Assembly: GCF_001610895.1 (NCBI RefSeq)
Contig: NZ_CP011273.1
Coordinates: 1,674,001-1,738,000, forward strand
Origin: Planctomyces sp. SH-PL62
GTDB lineage: Bacteria; Planctomycetota; Planctomycetia; Isosphaerales; Isosphaeraceae
Direction: 5' to 3'
DNA: 64,000 nucleotides
Part shown: positions 8,582-17,246 of the stretch, piece by piece
How the letters are laid out: each line of letters starts with the position of its first letter
How positions within the stretch are numbered: position 1 is the first letter of the stretch
The notes under the pieces: model-generated
What the model saw: only the letters and a program-made list of their open reading frames with translations
Databases searched by the model: none
Told to the model about the DNA's origin: nothing
Program-made: the position numbers and the translations under genes

Positions 8582-9847
8582 ATGACCGAAGCCGAGACCG
8601 AGTCGACGCACGAGCCGTCTCCGAGGAGCCTCGCCTGCCTGGATGCGCTCAACTTCTTCCTCGCCGACGTGCGGGACGGACTGGGGCCGTATCTGGCGAT
8701 CTACCTGACGTCGCGACGGGGATGGGACCCCTCGCAGGTGGGGGTCGCGATGGCGGCGATGCTCCTCGGTACGATCGCCACCCAGTCGCCGGCGGGGGCC
8801 ATGATCGATCGGATCCGCTGGAAGCGGGCGGCCGTGGCGGGGGCGGCGGGCGTCGTCGCGGCCGGCTGCCTGGCCATGATCCTGTTCCAGGGCTACTACG
8901 TCGTCGTGGCGTCCCAGGCGATGATCGGGGCCGCGGCGTCCGTCTTCCCGCCGGCGATCGCGGCCCTGACGCTGGGGATCGTCGGCCACAAGCGGCTGGC
9001 GCGACGGACGGGCCGGAATGAGGCCTTCAACCACCTGGGGAATGTGGCGGCGGCGGTCCTGGCCGGCGCGGCCGGATACCTCATCGGCTACTGGTCGATC
9101 TTCTGCCTCGTCGCCCTCATGGCCGCCCTGAGCGTCGTCTCGGTCCTGGTCCTGCCGGAGTCGGACATCGACCACGACCGGGCCCGGGGATCGACCGACG
9201 GGGTCGAGGGGGGGCCGCAGGTCGAGTCGATCGCGGAGCTGTTCCAGGATCGCCGGATCCTGGCTTTCACGGCCTGCGCGGTGATGTTCCACTTCGCCAA
9301 CGCGGCGATGCTGCCCCTGGTCGGCCAGAAGGTCACGGCGGGGATGGACCGTGGGACGGCGATCTTGATGTCGGCGTGTATCATCACCGCCCAGGTGGTC
9401 ATGATCCCGGTCTCATTGGCGGCCAGCCGGCTGGCCGAGAGCTGGGGACGGAAGCCGGTTTTCGTGATCGGCTTCGCGGTGCTGCCGATCCGGGGCCTGC
9501 TCTACACTCTGACGGCCAACCCGTACCTCCTGGTCGGCATCCAGCTCCTGGACGGGATCGGGGCGGGGATCTTCGGCGTCGTCTCGGTCCTGGTCGTCGC
9601 CGACCTGACCCGGGGGACGGGCCGATTCAACCTGACGCAGGGGGTGCTGGCGACCGCGACGGCCCTCGGCGCAGCCCTGAGCAACGTCGCCTGCGGCTAC
9701 ATCGTCAAGGCGGCCGGCTTCGACGCCGGGTTCGCGACGCTCGCCGCGATCGCCGTGGGGGGGCTCGTCCTTTATGCCAGGGCCATGCCGGAGACCCGCG
9801 ACCTCGCCCCTCATGTCGGGATGAAGGCGGCCGTCGCCCCCGCGTGA
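8582..9847 (+). CDS. Major facilitator superfamily transporter
   Basis: 421 aa with twelve predicted membrane segments in two six-helix halves joined by a charged loop (about residues 195-215). The loop between helices 2 and 3 reads GAMIDRIRWKRAAV, an MFS motif A variant. The N-terminal part LNFFLADVRDGLGPYLAIYL resembles the MFS subgroup often annotated as Bug-like or PucC/YfcJ-like drug exporters. It lies 16 bases downstream of the anion transporter in the same direction, so the two are probably co-transcribed. Substrate unknown. Confidence 0.88.
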   Translation: MTEAETESTHEPSPRSLACLDALNFFLADVRDGLGPYLAIYLTSRRGWDPSQVGVAMAAMLLGTIATQSPAGAMIDRIRWKRAAVAGAAGVVAAGCLAMILFQGYYVVVASQAMIGAAASVFPPAIAALTLGIVGHKRLARRTGRNEAFNHLGNVAAAVLAGAAGYLIGYWSIFCLVALMAALSVVSVLVLPESDIDHDRARGSTDGVEGGPQVESIAELFQDRRILAFTACAVMFHFANAAMLPLVGQKVTAGMDRGTAILMSACIITAQVVMIPVSLAASRLAESWGRKPVFVIGFAVLPIRGLLYTLTANPYLLVGIQLLDGIGAGIFGVVSVLVVADLTRGTGRFNLTQGVLATATALGAALSNVACGYIVKAAGFDAGFATLAAIAVGGLVLYARAMPETRDLAPHVGMKAAVAPA

Positions 9848-9991
9848 AGGCCGGGCGGAGTCGGCTGGTGGGAACGGGGGGCGGCGAGTAACTTATGGGG
9901 CGTGCGCGGCCCCCGGAGTGGGCGGCCCTGTGAAAGTCTCTGGAGCGGGCGACGGACGCCCGCGCCCTTTGAGCCGCTGGAGTCACCACGG

Positions 9992-10978
9992 ATGATCGCG
10001 ATCACGGGAGCCGCCGGATTCATCGGTTCGAACCTCGCCCATCGGCTGTCGGCGGCGGGGAGGGAGCTGATCCTGGTCGACCACCCCCTGACGGCGGCCA
10101 CGGCGGTCAACTGGGCCGGGCTGGGCCGGTTCCGCTTCGTGCCGATGGAGCGGTTCCTCCTGGACCTGGAGCGGGGCGAGGGGAAGGCGATCGAGGCCAT
10201 CTTCCACCTGGGCGCGTGCAGCTCCACCACCGAGACCGACTGGCGGTTCCTGCTGGAGAACAACGTCGGCTACACCCGCAGCCTCTGGGAGTGGAGCGCC
10301 GCCGAGCAGCGGCCCTTCTTCTACGCGTCGAGCGCCGCGACCTACGGCGACGGCTCGAAAGGGTTCAGCGATCGAACGCCTCCGACCGAGCTGGAGCCGC
10401 TCAACCTCTACGGCAAGAGCAAGAACGACTTCGACGCCTGGGCCCTGTCCGAGATCGCCGCGGGGAATCCCCGGCCGCCGGCCTGGGCGGGCCTCAAGTT
10501 CTTCAACGTGTACGGCCCCCGCGAGATCCACAAGGGGAAGATGGCGAGCGTCGTCTGGCACGCCCGCCGTCAGGTCCTCGAGACGGGCGAGGTCCGGCTG
10601 TTCAGGTCGAACGACCCGACCTACCCCGACGGCGGCCAGCGCCGGGACTTCGTCTTCGTGGAAGACTGCATCGACCACATGCTCTGGCTCTGGGAGCACC
10701 CGGAGGCCTCGGGTATCTACAACAGCGGGACCGGGACGGCCCGGACCTTCCTGGACCTGGTCCATGCGGTCTTCGCGGCCCTCGACCGCGAGCCCCGAAT
10801 CCAGTTCATCGACATGCCCCCCGAACTCGGCCGCCAGTACCAGAACTACACGCAGGCTGATATGAGCAAGCTCCGCGACGCGGGGTTCGCCCGCCAGCCG
10901 ACGCCCCTCGAAGAAGGGGTCCGGCGGACCCTTTCCTGGGAAGACGCGCCGACGATCGCGGTCACTCCCCCAGCCTGA
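9992..10978 (+). CDS. hldD: ADP-glyceromanno-heptose 6-epimerase
   Basis: Short-chain dehydrogenase/epimerase that converts ADP-D-glycero-D-manno-heptose to the L-glycero form, a precursor of lipopolysaccharide core. The protein is 328 aa from ATG 9992, which begins directly with the Rossmann motif ITGAAGFIGSN; the 30 codons upstream in frame are not needed. The HldD features FHLGACSSTTETD, ASSAATYGDG and the catalytic LYGKSKNDFD (Tyr and Lys) are present, as is FNVYGPRE. Other heptose genes (hldE, gmhA, gmhB) are not in the window. Its last 17 bases overlap the 3' end of the convergent amylase gene. Confidence 0.93.
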   Translation: MIAITGAAGFIGSNLAHRLSAAGRELILVDHPLTAATAVNWAGLGRFRFVPMERFLLDLERGEGKAIEAIFHLGACSSTTETDWRFLLENNVGYTRSLWEWSAAEQRPFFYASSAATYGDGSKGFSDRTPPTELEPLNLYGKSKNDFDAWALSEIAAGNPRPPAWAGLKFFNVYGPREIHKGKMASVVWHARRQVLETGEVRLFRSNDPTYPDGGQRRDFVFVEDCIDHMLWLWEHPEASGIYNSGTGTARTFLDLVHAVFAALDREPRIQFIDMPPELGRQYQNYTQADMSKLRDAGFARQPTPLEEGVRRTLSWEDAPTIAVTPPA

Positions 10979-12809
10979 GGATCACGGCCGTCTCGGCGGG
11001 CGTCTCCAGCGCGGGTCCCTCGGAGCCGGGAGTCCAGCGGCCCTCGCCGTGGAGGACGACGGCCGGGCCGTTCACCAGCGTGGGGAGTCGCAAGCGGGCC
11101 GGCTTCGCCCCCCGGTTGAGGGCGACGACGACCCGCGAGCCCTCGTATTCCCGCAGGAACACATAAGCCTCGTCCGTGGCGATGAGGTTGGTGGTCTTCC
11201 CCCGCCGCAGGGCAGGCTCGGACTTCCGCAGGTGGAGCAGGGTGCGGTAAGTCTGGAACAGGCGATCCTCGTCGGGCGTCCGTCCGGCTCTCGTGAAAGC
11301 GTCGCGAGGGTCGCCGGGGAAGCCTCCCGGATAGTCCGGGCGGATCTCGGCCCCGCCGGCGAGTCCGATCTCGTCCCCCCAGGCGAGTTGGGGGATGCCG
11401 CGCGAGGTGAGCAGGAAGGCCGCCGCCAGCCGGAGTCGCGCCGGGGTCGTCCCGGGGACGCTCGCCAGCCGCGAGACGTCGTGGTTGTCCTGGAACGTCG
11501 TCAGCAACTCCGGGTGCGGGTAGAGGTGGTCGCGACGGAGCGTCTCGGCCAGGAACGACATGGGGTCCTTCCCCTTGAACACGCCGGTGATCGCGCCGTG
11601 CATCGGGAAGTCGAACAGCGACTCGACGCCGGGGTCGACCCCGTCCCAGCCCTCGCGGCCCCCCTGGAAGAACGAGAGCCGGGGGGCGTCCCAGATCATC
11701 GCCTCGCCCACCGCCCGCATCCCGGGGTGAGTCGCCCGCAGCCGTTCGGACCAGCACTTCCAGAACGTCCGATCGACGAGGGGGAACGTGTCGAGACGGA
11801 TGCCGTCGGCCTCGAACAGGGTCGTCCACCAGAGGGACTGCTGGATCGCATAGCGGGCCGCGCGGTCGTCGCGCAGGTTGAGGTCGGGAAGGATGCCCAG
11901 GAACCAGCCGTCGGTCACGCCCCGGCGGTCGGCCTCCAGGGCGTGCGGGTCGACGAGGGCCTCGTATCGGAACGTGCAAGAAGGGGGCCGGTCGAGCGGC
12001 CCGTTGAACCACGAGGCCGTCGGCGGGCGTTCTCGCCAGGGATGCTTCGGCCCGCTGAAGCCCAGGAGCTGATCCTGGACCACCTTGAGCCCCAGCGCAT
12101 GGGCCTCGTCGACAAGTGCCCGGTAATCGTCGAAGGTCCCGAAGCGGGGATTGATCGCATAGAAATCGACCGGGGCATAGCCGTGGTAATCGGCCATCTT
12201 CCGGGGTTTGCCGTCGATCACGGCGTCGAACCAGGAATCGGCGGTCCGGTAGATCGGGGTCAGCCAGAGCGTCGTGATCCCGAGGTCGACGAGCGTGGGG
12301 AGCCGTTTTCGGATCCCGGAGAAGTCGCCGCCGTGATACGCGTCCGGTCGGCCCCGGTCGAACATCCGGTCGCCCTGGGGAGCCTCGTTGTTCGCCGGGT
12401 CTCCGTCGGCGAAGCGGTCGGGCATGATCAGGTAGAGGACGTCGTCCGGCCCGAACGGCCGCGGGGACCGGGACGGTCGGGCGAGCAGCGGCCACTCGAC
12501 CCGAACGTCGCGGCCGACGGTCAGCTCGCAACGGCCGGGCTCGGCCCCGCCGGGGATCGTCACGTCCACGAACGCGGCGCGGCCGTGGGGGAGGGCGTGG
12601 ACCTTGCCGATCCGCAACGGTCCGGCGGTCGCGCGGATGGGGGCGTCGACCAGCCCCGAGCCTTCGATCAGGAGGGTGACGGTCCGGTCCTCGCCCTCGG
12701 CCCACCAGGACGGCGGGCCGACGCGGTCGACCGTCTGCCCGCGGGCCGTCGCGATCGCGGCGAGGAGGCCGGCGATCGCGACGAGCCGGGGACGGGCCGG
12801 GGACTTCAA
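10962..12809 (-). CDS. Secreted GH13 alpha-amylase family glycosidase
   Basis: 615 aa from a TTG start at 12809 whose TTGA overlaps the stop of the small gene upstream, so coupling is likely. An N-terminal signal-like helix (LVAIAGLLAAIATARG) is followed by an N-terminal beta domain at about residues 25-125, as in cyclomaltodextrinase/neopullulanase types, and then the (beta/alpha)8 barrel beginning YLIMPDRFADGD. Conserved regions visible are the nucleophile Asp in GIRLDTFP near 336, the acid Glu in VGEAMIWD near 368 and FQDNHDVSRL near 440. Region I reads DQLLGFSGPKH in place of DxVxNH. A C-terminal beta domain ends the protein. Fourth gene of the mutarotase-symporter operon. Confidence 0.92.
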   Translation of the reverse strand: MKSPARPRLVAIAGLLAAIATARGQTVDRVGPPSWWAEGEDRTVTLLIEGSGLVDAPIRATAGPLRIGKVHALPHGRAAFVDVTIPGGAEPGRCELTVGRDVRVEWPLLARPSRSPRPFGPDDVLYLIMPDRFADGDPANNEAPQGDRMFDRGRPDAYHGGDFSGIRKRLPTLVDLGITTLWLTPIYRTADSWFDAVIDGKPRKMADYHGYAPVDFYAINPRFGTFDDYRALVDEAHALGLKVVQDQLLGFSGPKHPWRERPPTASWFNGPLDRPPSCTFRYEALVDPHALEADRRGVTDGWFLGILPDLNLRDDRAARYAIQQSLWWTTLFEADGIRLDTFPLVDRTFWKCWSERLRATHPGMRAVGEAMIWDAPRLSFFQGGREGWDGVDPGVESLFDFPMHGAITGVFKGKDPMSFLAETLRRDHLYPHPELLTTFQDNHDVSRLASVPGTTPARLRLAAAFLLTSRGIPQLAWGDEIGLAGGAEIRPDYPGGFPGDPRDAFTRAGRTPDEDRLFQTYRTLLHLRKSEPALRRGKTTNLIATDEAYVFLREYEGSRVVVALNRGAKPARLRLPTLVNGPAVVLHGEGRWTPGSEGPALETPAETAVILRLGE

Positions 12810-13033
12810 AGCTCGGCCGAGGTCGAGGCGGACGCGCGGGCGCGGCGGCCGAAGTGGAACATCAGGGCGCCGAAGACGATCATCGCCAGGCCCCACCAGA
12901 GGTTCACGTTGATATCCAGGGACTTGGCGTACATCCCCGGGTTCGTGAAATGGGTCACGGCCCCGAAGCCCGTCATCAGGCCCCCCAGCGAGAGGAAGAG
13001 GAGCCCGATCGGGACGCGGATATCCAGGTTCAT
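12806..13033 (-). CDS. Small two-TM membrane protein between symporter and amylase
   Basis: 75 aa, unrecognised by name. Two membrane helices (PIGLLFLSLGGLMTGFGAV and VNLWWGLAMIVFGALMFHF) are joined by a short loop, FTNPGMYAKSLDIN, with a basic C-terminus GRRARASAS. It starts 13 bases after the symporter stop, and its own stop overlaps the TTG start of the amylase gene, so it is an operon member rather than a chance frame. A role as an accessory subunit of the symporter is a reasonable inference from position only. Confidence 0.75.
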   Translation of the reverse strand: MNLDIRVPIGLLFLSLGGLMTGFGAVTHFTNPGMYAKSLDINVNLWWGLAMIVFGALMFHFGRRARASASTSAEL

Positions 13034-13045
13034 GGCGTCGAGGCC

Positions 13046-14848
13046 TCACATGAAGATGAGATTGAGGGCCAAGGTCATCAGCAGCACCACGACGCCCAGG
13101 ACGGCGGGCCGCTTGTACCACGGGAGCTGTTCGTCGACGTCGTGCTTGGTCAGCGAGTAGACCAGGCCGACCAGCTCCTCGTCCTTGCGGGGGCGGGTGA
13201 AGAGGCTGATCACGATGGTGACCACGAAGCAGGTCGTCCAGGCCCAGATGGCCGTCCAGAAGTTCTGGGCCATCTCGTTGCGGTAGGTGTGGACCAGGTG
13301 GATCCAGCCCCCCTTGACGCTCGCCGAGGCGCCCTCCGGTAGCGTGAGGCCGTGGTGGATCGCCGCCGCCGAGATCCCCGCGACGAGCCCGTAGAACGCG
13401 CCGTTGGCCGTGGCCCGCTTCCAGAACATGCCGAGCATGAACGTCGCGAAGAGGGGGGCGTTGACGAACGCGAAGACGAGCTGGAGCAGCTCCATGATGT
13501 TGTTGAACTGGGTCGCCACGTACGCCGCGGCGATCGAGACCACCGTCCCGAAGAAGGTGGCGAAATGGCCCATCCGGAGGTAGTGCTTGTCGCTGGCTTC
13601 GGGCTTGATGTACGCCTGGTAGATGTCGAACGTCCAGACCGTGTTGAACGCCGTGATGTTGCCGGCCATGCCCGACATGAAGCTGGCCAGCAGGGCCGTC
13701 AGCCCCAGGCCGAGGATCCCGGTCGGGAAGTAGTACAGGAGCATGTTCGGGATCGCCAGGTCGTAGTCGAGCACCGGCTTGCCGTTGGTGTCGACCACGA
13801 CCTCGCCGGCGGAGTCCACCTTCGCCGGGATGATCCCCTTGCCCATCGTGTCCGCCTTGACGACCGACGCGGGGGCGCCGGGGGGCATGTCGGCCTCGGT
13901 GGGGGTCGGCAGCGCGATGGCGATGAGCCCCGGCAGGATGACCAGGAACGGGAAGAACATCTTGGGGATCGCGGCGATCAGCGGAGTCCGACGGGCCGAG
14001 GTCATCGAGTCCGCCGCCATCGCGCGCTGGACCACCAGGAAGTCCGTGCACCAGTAGCCGAACGAGAGGACGAAGCCCAGCCCCATCGCCAGCGCGAACC
14101 ACTCGACGCCCAGCGGGTTCGTCTCGGCGTTGGTCATCCCCTTCCAGGCGTGGCCGAACCCGGCGGGCGTCTTGGCGACCAGCCCGTCCCAGCCGCCGAC
14201 GTTCTTCAGGCCCAGCCAGACCAGCGGGAAGAAGCCCGCGACGATCAGGAAGAACTGGAGCACCTCGTTGTAGATCGCGCTCGTCAGCCCGCCCAGGTAG
14301 ACGTAGCCCAGCGTGATCAGGGCCGAGACGACGATGCTGAGGTGGAAGATGTAGCTCATCGGCAGGCCGAGCGCCTGCATCAAGGGGTCGAAGATGTGCA
14401 GGGTCTCGATCAGCTTGGCCATCGCGTACATCGAAATGCCGGACGACATCACGGTCATCGCCGCGAACGTGATCGCGTTCAGTCCCCGGGTCTTCTCGTC
14501 GAACCGCAGGCGGAGGTACTCCGGCACCGACCGCGCCCGCGAGCCGTAGTAGAACGGCATCATGAACAGGCCGACGAACACCATCGCCGGGATCGCCCCC
14601 AGCCAGTAGAAGTGCGAGGTCGCGATCCCGTACTTCGCCCCCGAGGCGGCCATGCCGATGACCTCCTGGGCGCCCAGGTTGGCCGAGATGAAGGCCAGGC
14701 CGGCCACCCAGGCCGGGATCGAGCGGCCCGAGAGGAAGAAGTCCGTGCTGGTCTTCATGAACCGCTTCAGCGCGAAACCGATCCCGAGCACGAAGGCGAA
14801 ATAGATCACCATGATCAAGTAATCGATCCACGCCAATGTGGTATGCAT
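13046..14848 (-). CDS. Sodium:solute symporter (SLC5/SSS family), sugar type
   Basis: Inner-membrane Na+-coupled transporter, 600 aa, with about fourteen membrane segments. SSS signatures are FFLSGRSIPAWVAGLAFI near residues 37-54, SANLGAQEVIGMAASGAKYG following it, and YVYLGGLTSAIYNEVLQ in the middle. The sequence resembles the SGLT-like sugar branch more than the proline or acyl branches. A polar loop at about residues 310-360, facing the periplasm, is longer than usual. The genes before (secreted mutarotase) and after (secreted amylase) make uptake of a hexose or a starch-derived sugar the likely role. Confidence 0.93.
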   Translation of the reverse strand: MHTTLAWIDYLIMVIYFAFVLGIGFALKRFMKTSTDFFLSGRSIPAWVAGLAFISANLGAQEVIGMAASGAKYGIATSHFYWLGAIPAMVFVGLFMMPFYYGSRARSVPEYLRLRFDEKTRGLNAITFAAMTVMSSGISMYAMAKLIETLHIFDPLMQALGLPMSYIFHLSIVVSALITLGYVYLGGLTSAIYNEVLQFFLIVAGFFPLVWLGLKNVGGWDGLVAKTPAGFGHAWKGMTNAETNPLGVEWFALAMGLGFVLSFGYWCTDFLVVQRAMAADSMTSARRTPLIAAIPKMFFPFLVILPGLIAIALPTPTEADMPPGAPASVVKADTMGKGIIPAKVDSAGEVVVDTNGKPVLDYDLAIPNMLLYYFPTGILGLGLTALLASFMSGMAGNITAFNTVWTFDIYQAYIKPEASDKHYLRMGHFATFFGTVVSIAAAYVATQFNNIMELLQLVFAFVNAPLFATFMLGMFWKRATANGAFYGLVAGISAAAIHHGLTLPEGASASVKGGWIHLVHTYRNEMAQNFWTAIWAWTTCFVVTIVISLFTRPRKDEELVGLVYSLTKHDVDEQLPWYKRPAVLGVVVLLMTLALNLIFM

Positions 14849-14990
14849 GCGTCTTTTCCTATCGCACGGACGGGGCCCGGGGCGGCCCGGCTCGCTCGGC
14901 CGATCGTCGCCGCTCGGTCGAGGTCGGGGGGCTCTCGGGACGCTTCAGACAAGGGGAGGGGGACCGACGGGGAGGCGGCGACGTCGCCAC

Positions 14991-15015
14991 GGGCCGGGCG
15001 CGAGACGCCCGGCCC
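14991..15015 (-). terminator. GC hairpin after the mutarotase gene (attenuator or terminator)
   Basis: GGGCCGGGCG (14991-15000) and CGCCCGGCCC (15006-15015) form a perfect 10-bp stem with loop CGAGA, 14 bases past the mutarotase stop on the minus strand. No T-tract follows, so it may only lower expression of the symporter or protect the 3' end of the upstream transcript. Confidence 0.45.
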
Positions 15016-15028
15016 ACGACGGCCGCAC

Positions 15029-16168
15029 TCAGCGGGTGGAGAACCGGTACGACGTGGTCTGGGTGTAGGTCTCGCCGGGCCGGAGCACCGCGTTCGGGAA
15101 GTTGGGGTGATGGATCGAGTCCGGGAAGTGCTGGGCCTCCAGGCACATCCCGTGGTGCTTCTTGTAGGCGACGCCCCCGCGGCCGACGTTCGAGCCGTCC
15201 AGGAAGTTACCGCTGTAGAACTGGACGCCGGGCTCGGTCGTCTTCATCTCCACGACGCGACCCGTCCTGGGGTCGTAGACCGTCGCCAGCGCGCCGGGCT
15301 TGCCATCGAGGACGAAGTTGTGGTCGTAGCCGCCGGGGTCGCCCGTCATCTTGGCGATCCGGGCGCCGATCGCGACCGGCTTCGTGAAGTCCAGCGGAGT
15401 CCCGCCGACGGGGACGATCTCGCCGGTCGGGATCAGGGTGTCGTCGACCGGGGTGTAGTGCGAGGCGACGAGCGTCAGCTCATGATCGAGGATCGACGCG
15501 TCCGTCTTCCCCCCCAGGTTGAAATAGGTGTGGTTCGACAGGTTCAGCGGCGTGGCCTTGTCGGTGGTCGCCTTGTAGTCGATCTTCAACTCGTCGTCCG
15601 CCGTGACGGTGAACGTGACGGCGACGGTCAGGTTCCCCGGATACCCCTCCTCGCCGTCGGGGCTGGTGTAGGTCATCTCGACCGCCGGGCCCTCGGGGCT
15701 CTCGAACGGCCGGGCCTTCCAGACGACCCGATTGAAGCCCTTCAGGCCGCCGTGGAGCGCGTTCGGGGGGTTGTTGACCGCCAGGGTGTAATCCTCGCCG
15801 TCGAGCGTGAACTTCCCCTTGGCGATGCGGTTGGCGACGCGGCCGACGGTGGCCCCGAAGTAGGGGTGCTCGCCGAGGTAGCCTTCGAGCGTGTCGAACC
15901 CGAGGGTGACGTCGTCGACCTTTCCGTCGCGGTCCGGGGCCTCGATCGAGACGATCGTCGCGCCATAAGTGGCGACCTTGACGACGATCCTCCCGTTCTT
16001 CAACGTGTAGAGTTCGACCGCCTCGCCGTCCTTCGTCTTGCCGAAGTCCATCTTGCTCAGCCCCTTGACGTCGCCGAGCGCCACGCCCGGGGCGACGATC
16101 GCCAGCGAGAGGAGACACCCCAGGAGGGGGGCGGGGAATCGCCCCGCGCCGGTAGCCAACGCATTCAT
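15029..16168 (-). CDS. galM: Exported aldose 1-epimerase (galactose mutarotase)
   Basis: 379 aa. It interconverts alpha and beta anomers of hexoses. A signal peptide (PLLGCLLSLAIVAPGVALG) makes this an exported version, unlike cytoplasmic E. coli GalM. Family residues visible: the substrate-binding stretch NNPPNALHGGLKGFNRVVW, the catalytic His in LSNHTYFNLGG, and the catalytic Glu in GMCLEAQHFPDSIHHPNFP near the C-terminus. First gene of a minus-strand set with the symporter, the small membrane protein and the amylase; 180 bases containing a strong GC hairpin separate it from the symporter, so read-through may be partial. Confidence 0.93.
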   Translation of the reverse strand: MNALATGAGRFPAPLLGCLLSLAIVAPGVALGDVKGLSKMDFGKTKDGEAVELYTLKNGRIVVKVATYGATIVSIEAPDRDGKVDDVTLGFDTLEGYLGEHPYFGATVGRVANRIAKGKFTLDGEDYTLAVNNPPNALHGGLKGFNRVVWKARPFESPEGPAVEMTYTSPDGEEGYPGNLTVAVTFTVTADDELKIDYKATTDKATPLNLSNHTYFNLGGKTDASILDHELTLVASHYTPVDDTLIPTGEIVPVGGTPLDFTKPVAIGARIAKMTGDPGGYDHNFVLDGKPGALATVYDPRTGRVVEMKTTEPGVQFYSGNFLDGSNVGRGGVAYKKHHGMCLEAQHFPDSIHHPNFPNAVLRPGETYTQTTSYRFSTR

Positions 16169-16508
16169 ACTCGGAACCTCGCCCTCCCCGGAGGGAGACC
16201 ACGACCCAGGTTCTCTGGGGTGCGACCGGCCGCGCGCCGGGACGCGTCGACCTCACGAAAGCGAGACCATCCTGACTCGCGCGAAAGCCGAAATCAACCG
16301 AGTAGCGCCCCCGAATCGGCCGGGAGAGCCGACTTGACAATTTCCCGGTTATGCTTATGTTGACGGAGCGGTCGTGGTCACCATCCAACGATGGAGCCCT
16401 GCCCGCGGGACGACCCGCACGGAAGTCGGTCGACTTCCCGTCCGGTGCGCTCGCAATGGAGAGCGAGCATGGTCTCGACGCCGAGGTTCAGCACCTCAAG
16501 GAGATGAG
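16169..16508. other. Divergent intergenic region with promoter and leader
   Basis: 340 bases between the divergent mutarotase and PEP-CTERM genes. It holds the sigma-70-like promoter listed at 16334-16361 and a transcribed leader of about 140 bases with an imperfect hairpin (ACGGAAGTC-GGTC-GACTTCCCGT near 16420). No gene-like frame is seen. Confidence 0.5.
16334..16361 (+). promoter_or_regulatory. Sigma-70-type promoter for the PEP-CTERM gene
   Basis: A perfect TTGACA at 16334-16339 is followed, 16 bases on, by TATGTT at 16356-16361. It stands out in an A+T-richer patch of an otherwise very GC-rich region and predicts a leader of about 140 bases before the ATG at 16509. Confidence 0.55.
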
Positions 16509-17141
16509 ATGACGCTTCGATTCCGATCCCTCTGGATCCCCGCCCTGCTCGCGTCCGTCCTGGCCGCCCCCGCCGTCGCCCCCGCCGGCGTGATCGTCAA
16601 CATCGACGCCCGCTACTACGGGTACGAGGGGAGCCAGAACATCCCCGCCGTCGGCGAGGCCGTCACCCCCATCAGCAACGCCCCCGACGGCCTCAACAAG
16701 GCGCTGAACCTGACCGCGGGGACCTACAAGGTCACCAACGCGTTCGGCCAGGCCACCGCCCTGTACAACGCCTTCCGGTTCAACGAGTCGACCGGCGAAT
16801 CGTGGGTCTGGAACTTCCTGATCACCAACGCCACCGACGGCGACAAGGCCGTCCTGTTCGGCGAAGGCTCGGGCCTGGGCGCGACGGCCGAGGACGTGGC
16901 CGCCCAGTCGGCGGTGGAGGACTACGTGGCCTACTTCACGCTCGCCACGAATTCCGTCCTCAACTTCGTGATCCGCGACTCCTACCTGGCCGACAACGCC
17001 GGCGGCGTTTCGCTGCTCATCCAGGAGGTCGCCCCGCTCGGCAACACCGCCGTCCCCGAGCCGACCGGCTTGGTCCTCCTCGGCGCCGGCTCGCTCCTCT
17101 CCGCGACGCTGATCTTCCGCCGCCGTCGCCTGGCGAGCTGA
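16509..17141 (+). CDS. PEP-CTERM sorting domain protein
   Basis: Exported protein of 210 aa with an N-terminal signal peptide (SLWIPALLASVLAAPAVAPAG), a beta-rich body of unknown function, and a typical C-terminal sorting signal: AVPEPTGLVLLGAGSLL followed by RRRR. Such proteins are anchored and then released by exosortase in exopolysaccharide-making bacteria; no exosortase gene is in the window. The ATG at 16509 is chosen because AAGGAG lies 6 bases upstream; the longer in-frame extension to 16374 would cover the predicted promoter leader. A strong hairpin at 17168-17205 follows. Sequence of the mature domain not recognised. Confidence 0.88.
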   Translation: MTLRFRSLWIPALLASVLAAPAVAPAGVIVNIDARYYGYEGSQNIPAVGEAVTPISNAPDGLNKALNLTAGTYKVTNAFGQATALYNAFRFNESTGESWVWNFLITNATDGDKAVLFGEGSGLGATAEDVAAQSAVEDYVAYFTLATNSVLNFVIRDSYLADNAGGVSLLIQEVAPLGNTAVPEPTGLVLLGAGSLLSATLIFRRRRLAS

Positions 17142-17167
17142 CCGCGACGCGAACTCCGCGAAATCCA

Positions 17168-17205
17168 ACGAGGCTCCGGGAGGGGACGACCCACCGGAGC
17201 CTCGT
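17168..17205. terminator. Bidirectional hairpin terminator
   Basis: ACGAGGCTCCGG (17168-17179) and CCGGAGCCTCGT (17194-17205) form a perfect 12-bp stem with a 14-base loop, between the convergent PEP-CTERM gene and the RNase Z-like gene. A short T run (GTTTC) follows on the plus strand. Confidence 0.65.
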
Positions 17206-17246
17206 CGCGTTTCAAGGCGTCGGCGACGCCGACCCGCAGCGATCGC

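Noticed and set aside
7149-8585. A long plus frame covering the anion transporter in a different frame
   Set aside because: Arg/Gly/Pro-rich composition and no domain; shadow of the transporter gene.
10962-14831. A single minus-strand frame of 1289 codons covering the amylase and the symporter region
   Set aside because: Only the last 615 codons match GH13; the upstream part is an out-of-frame shadow of the symporter gene.
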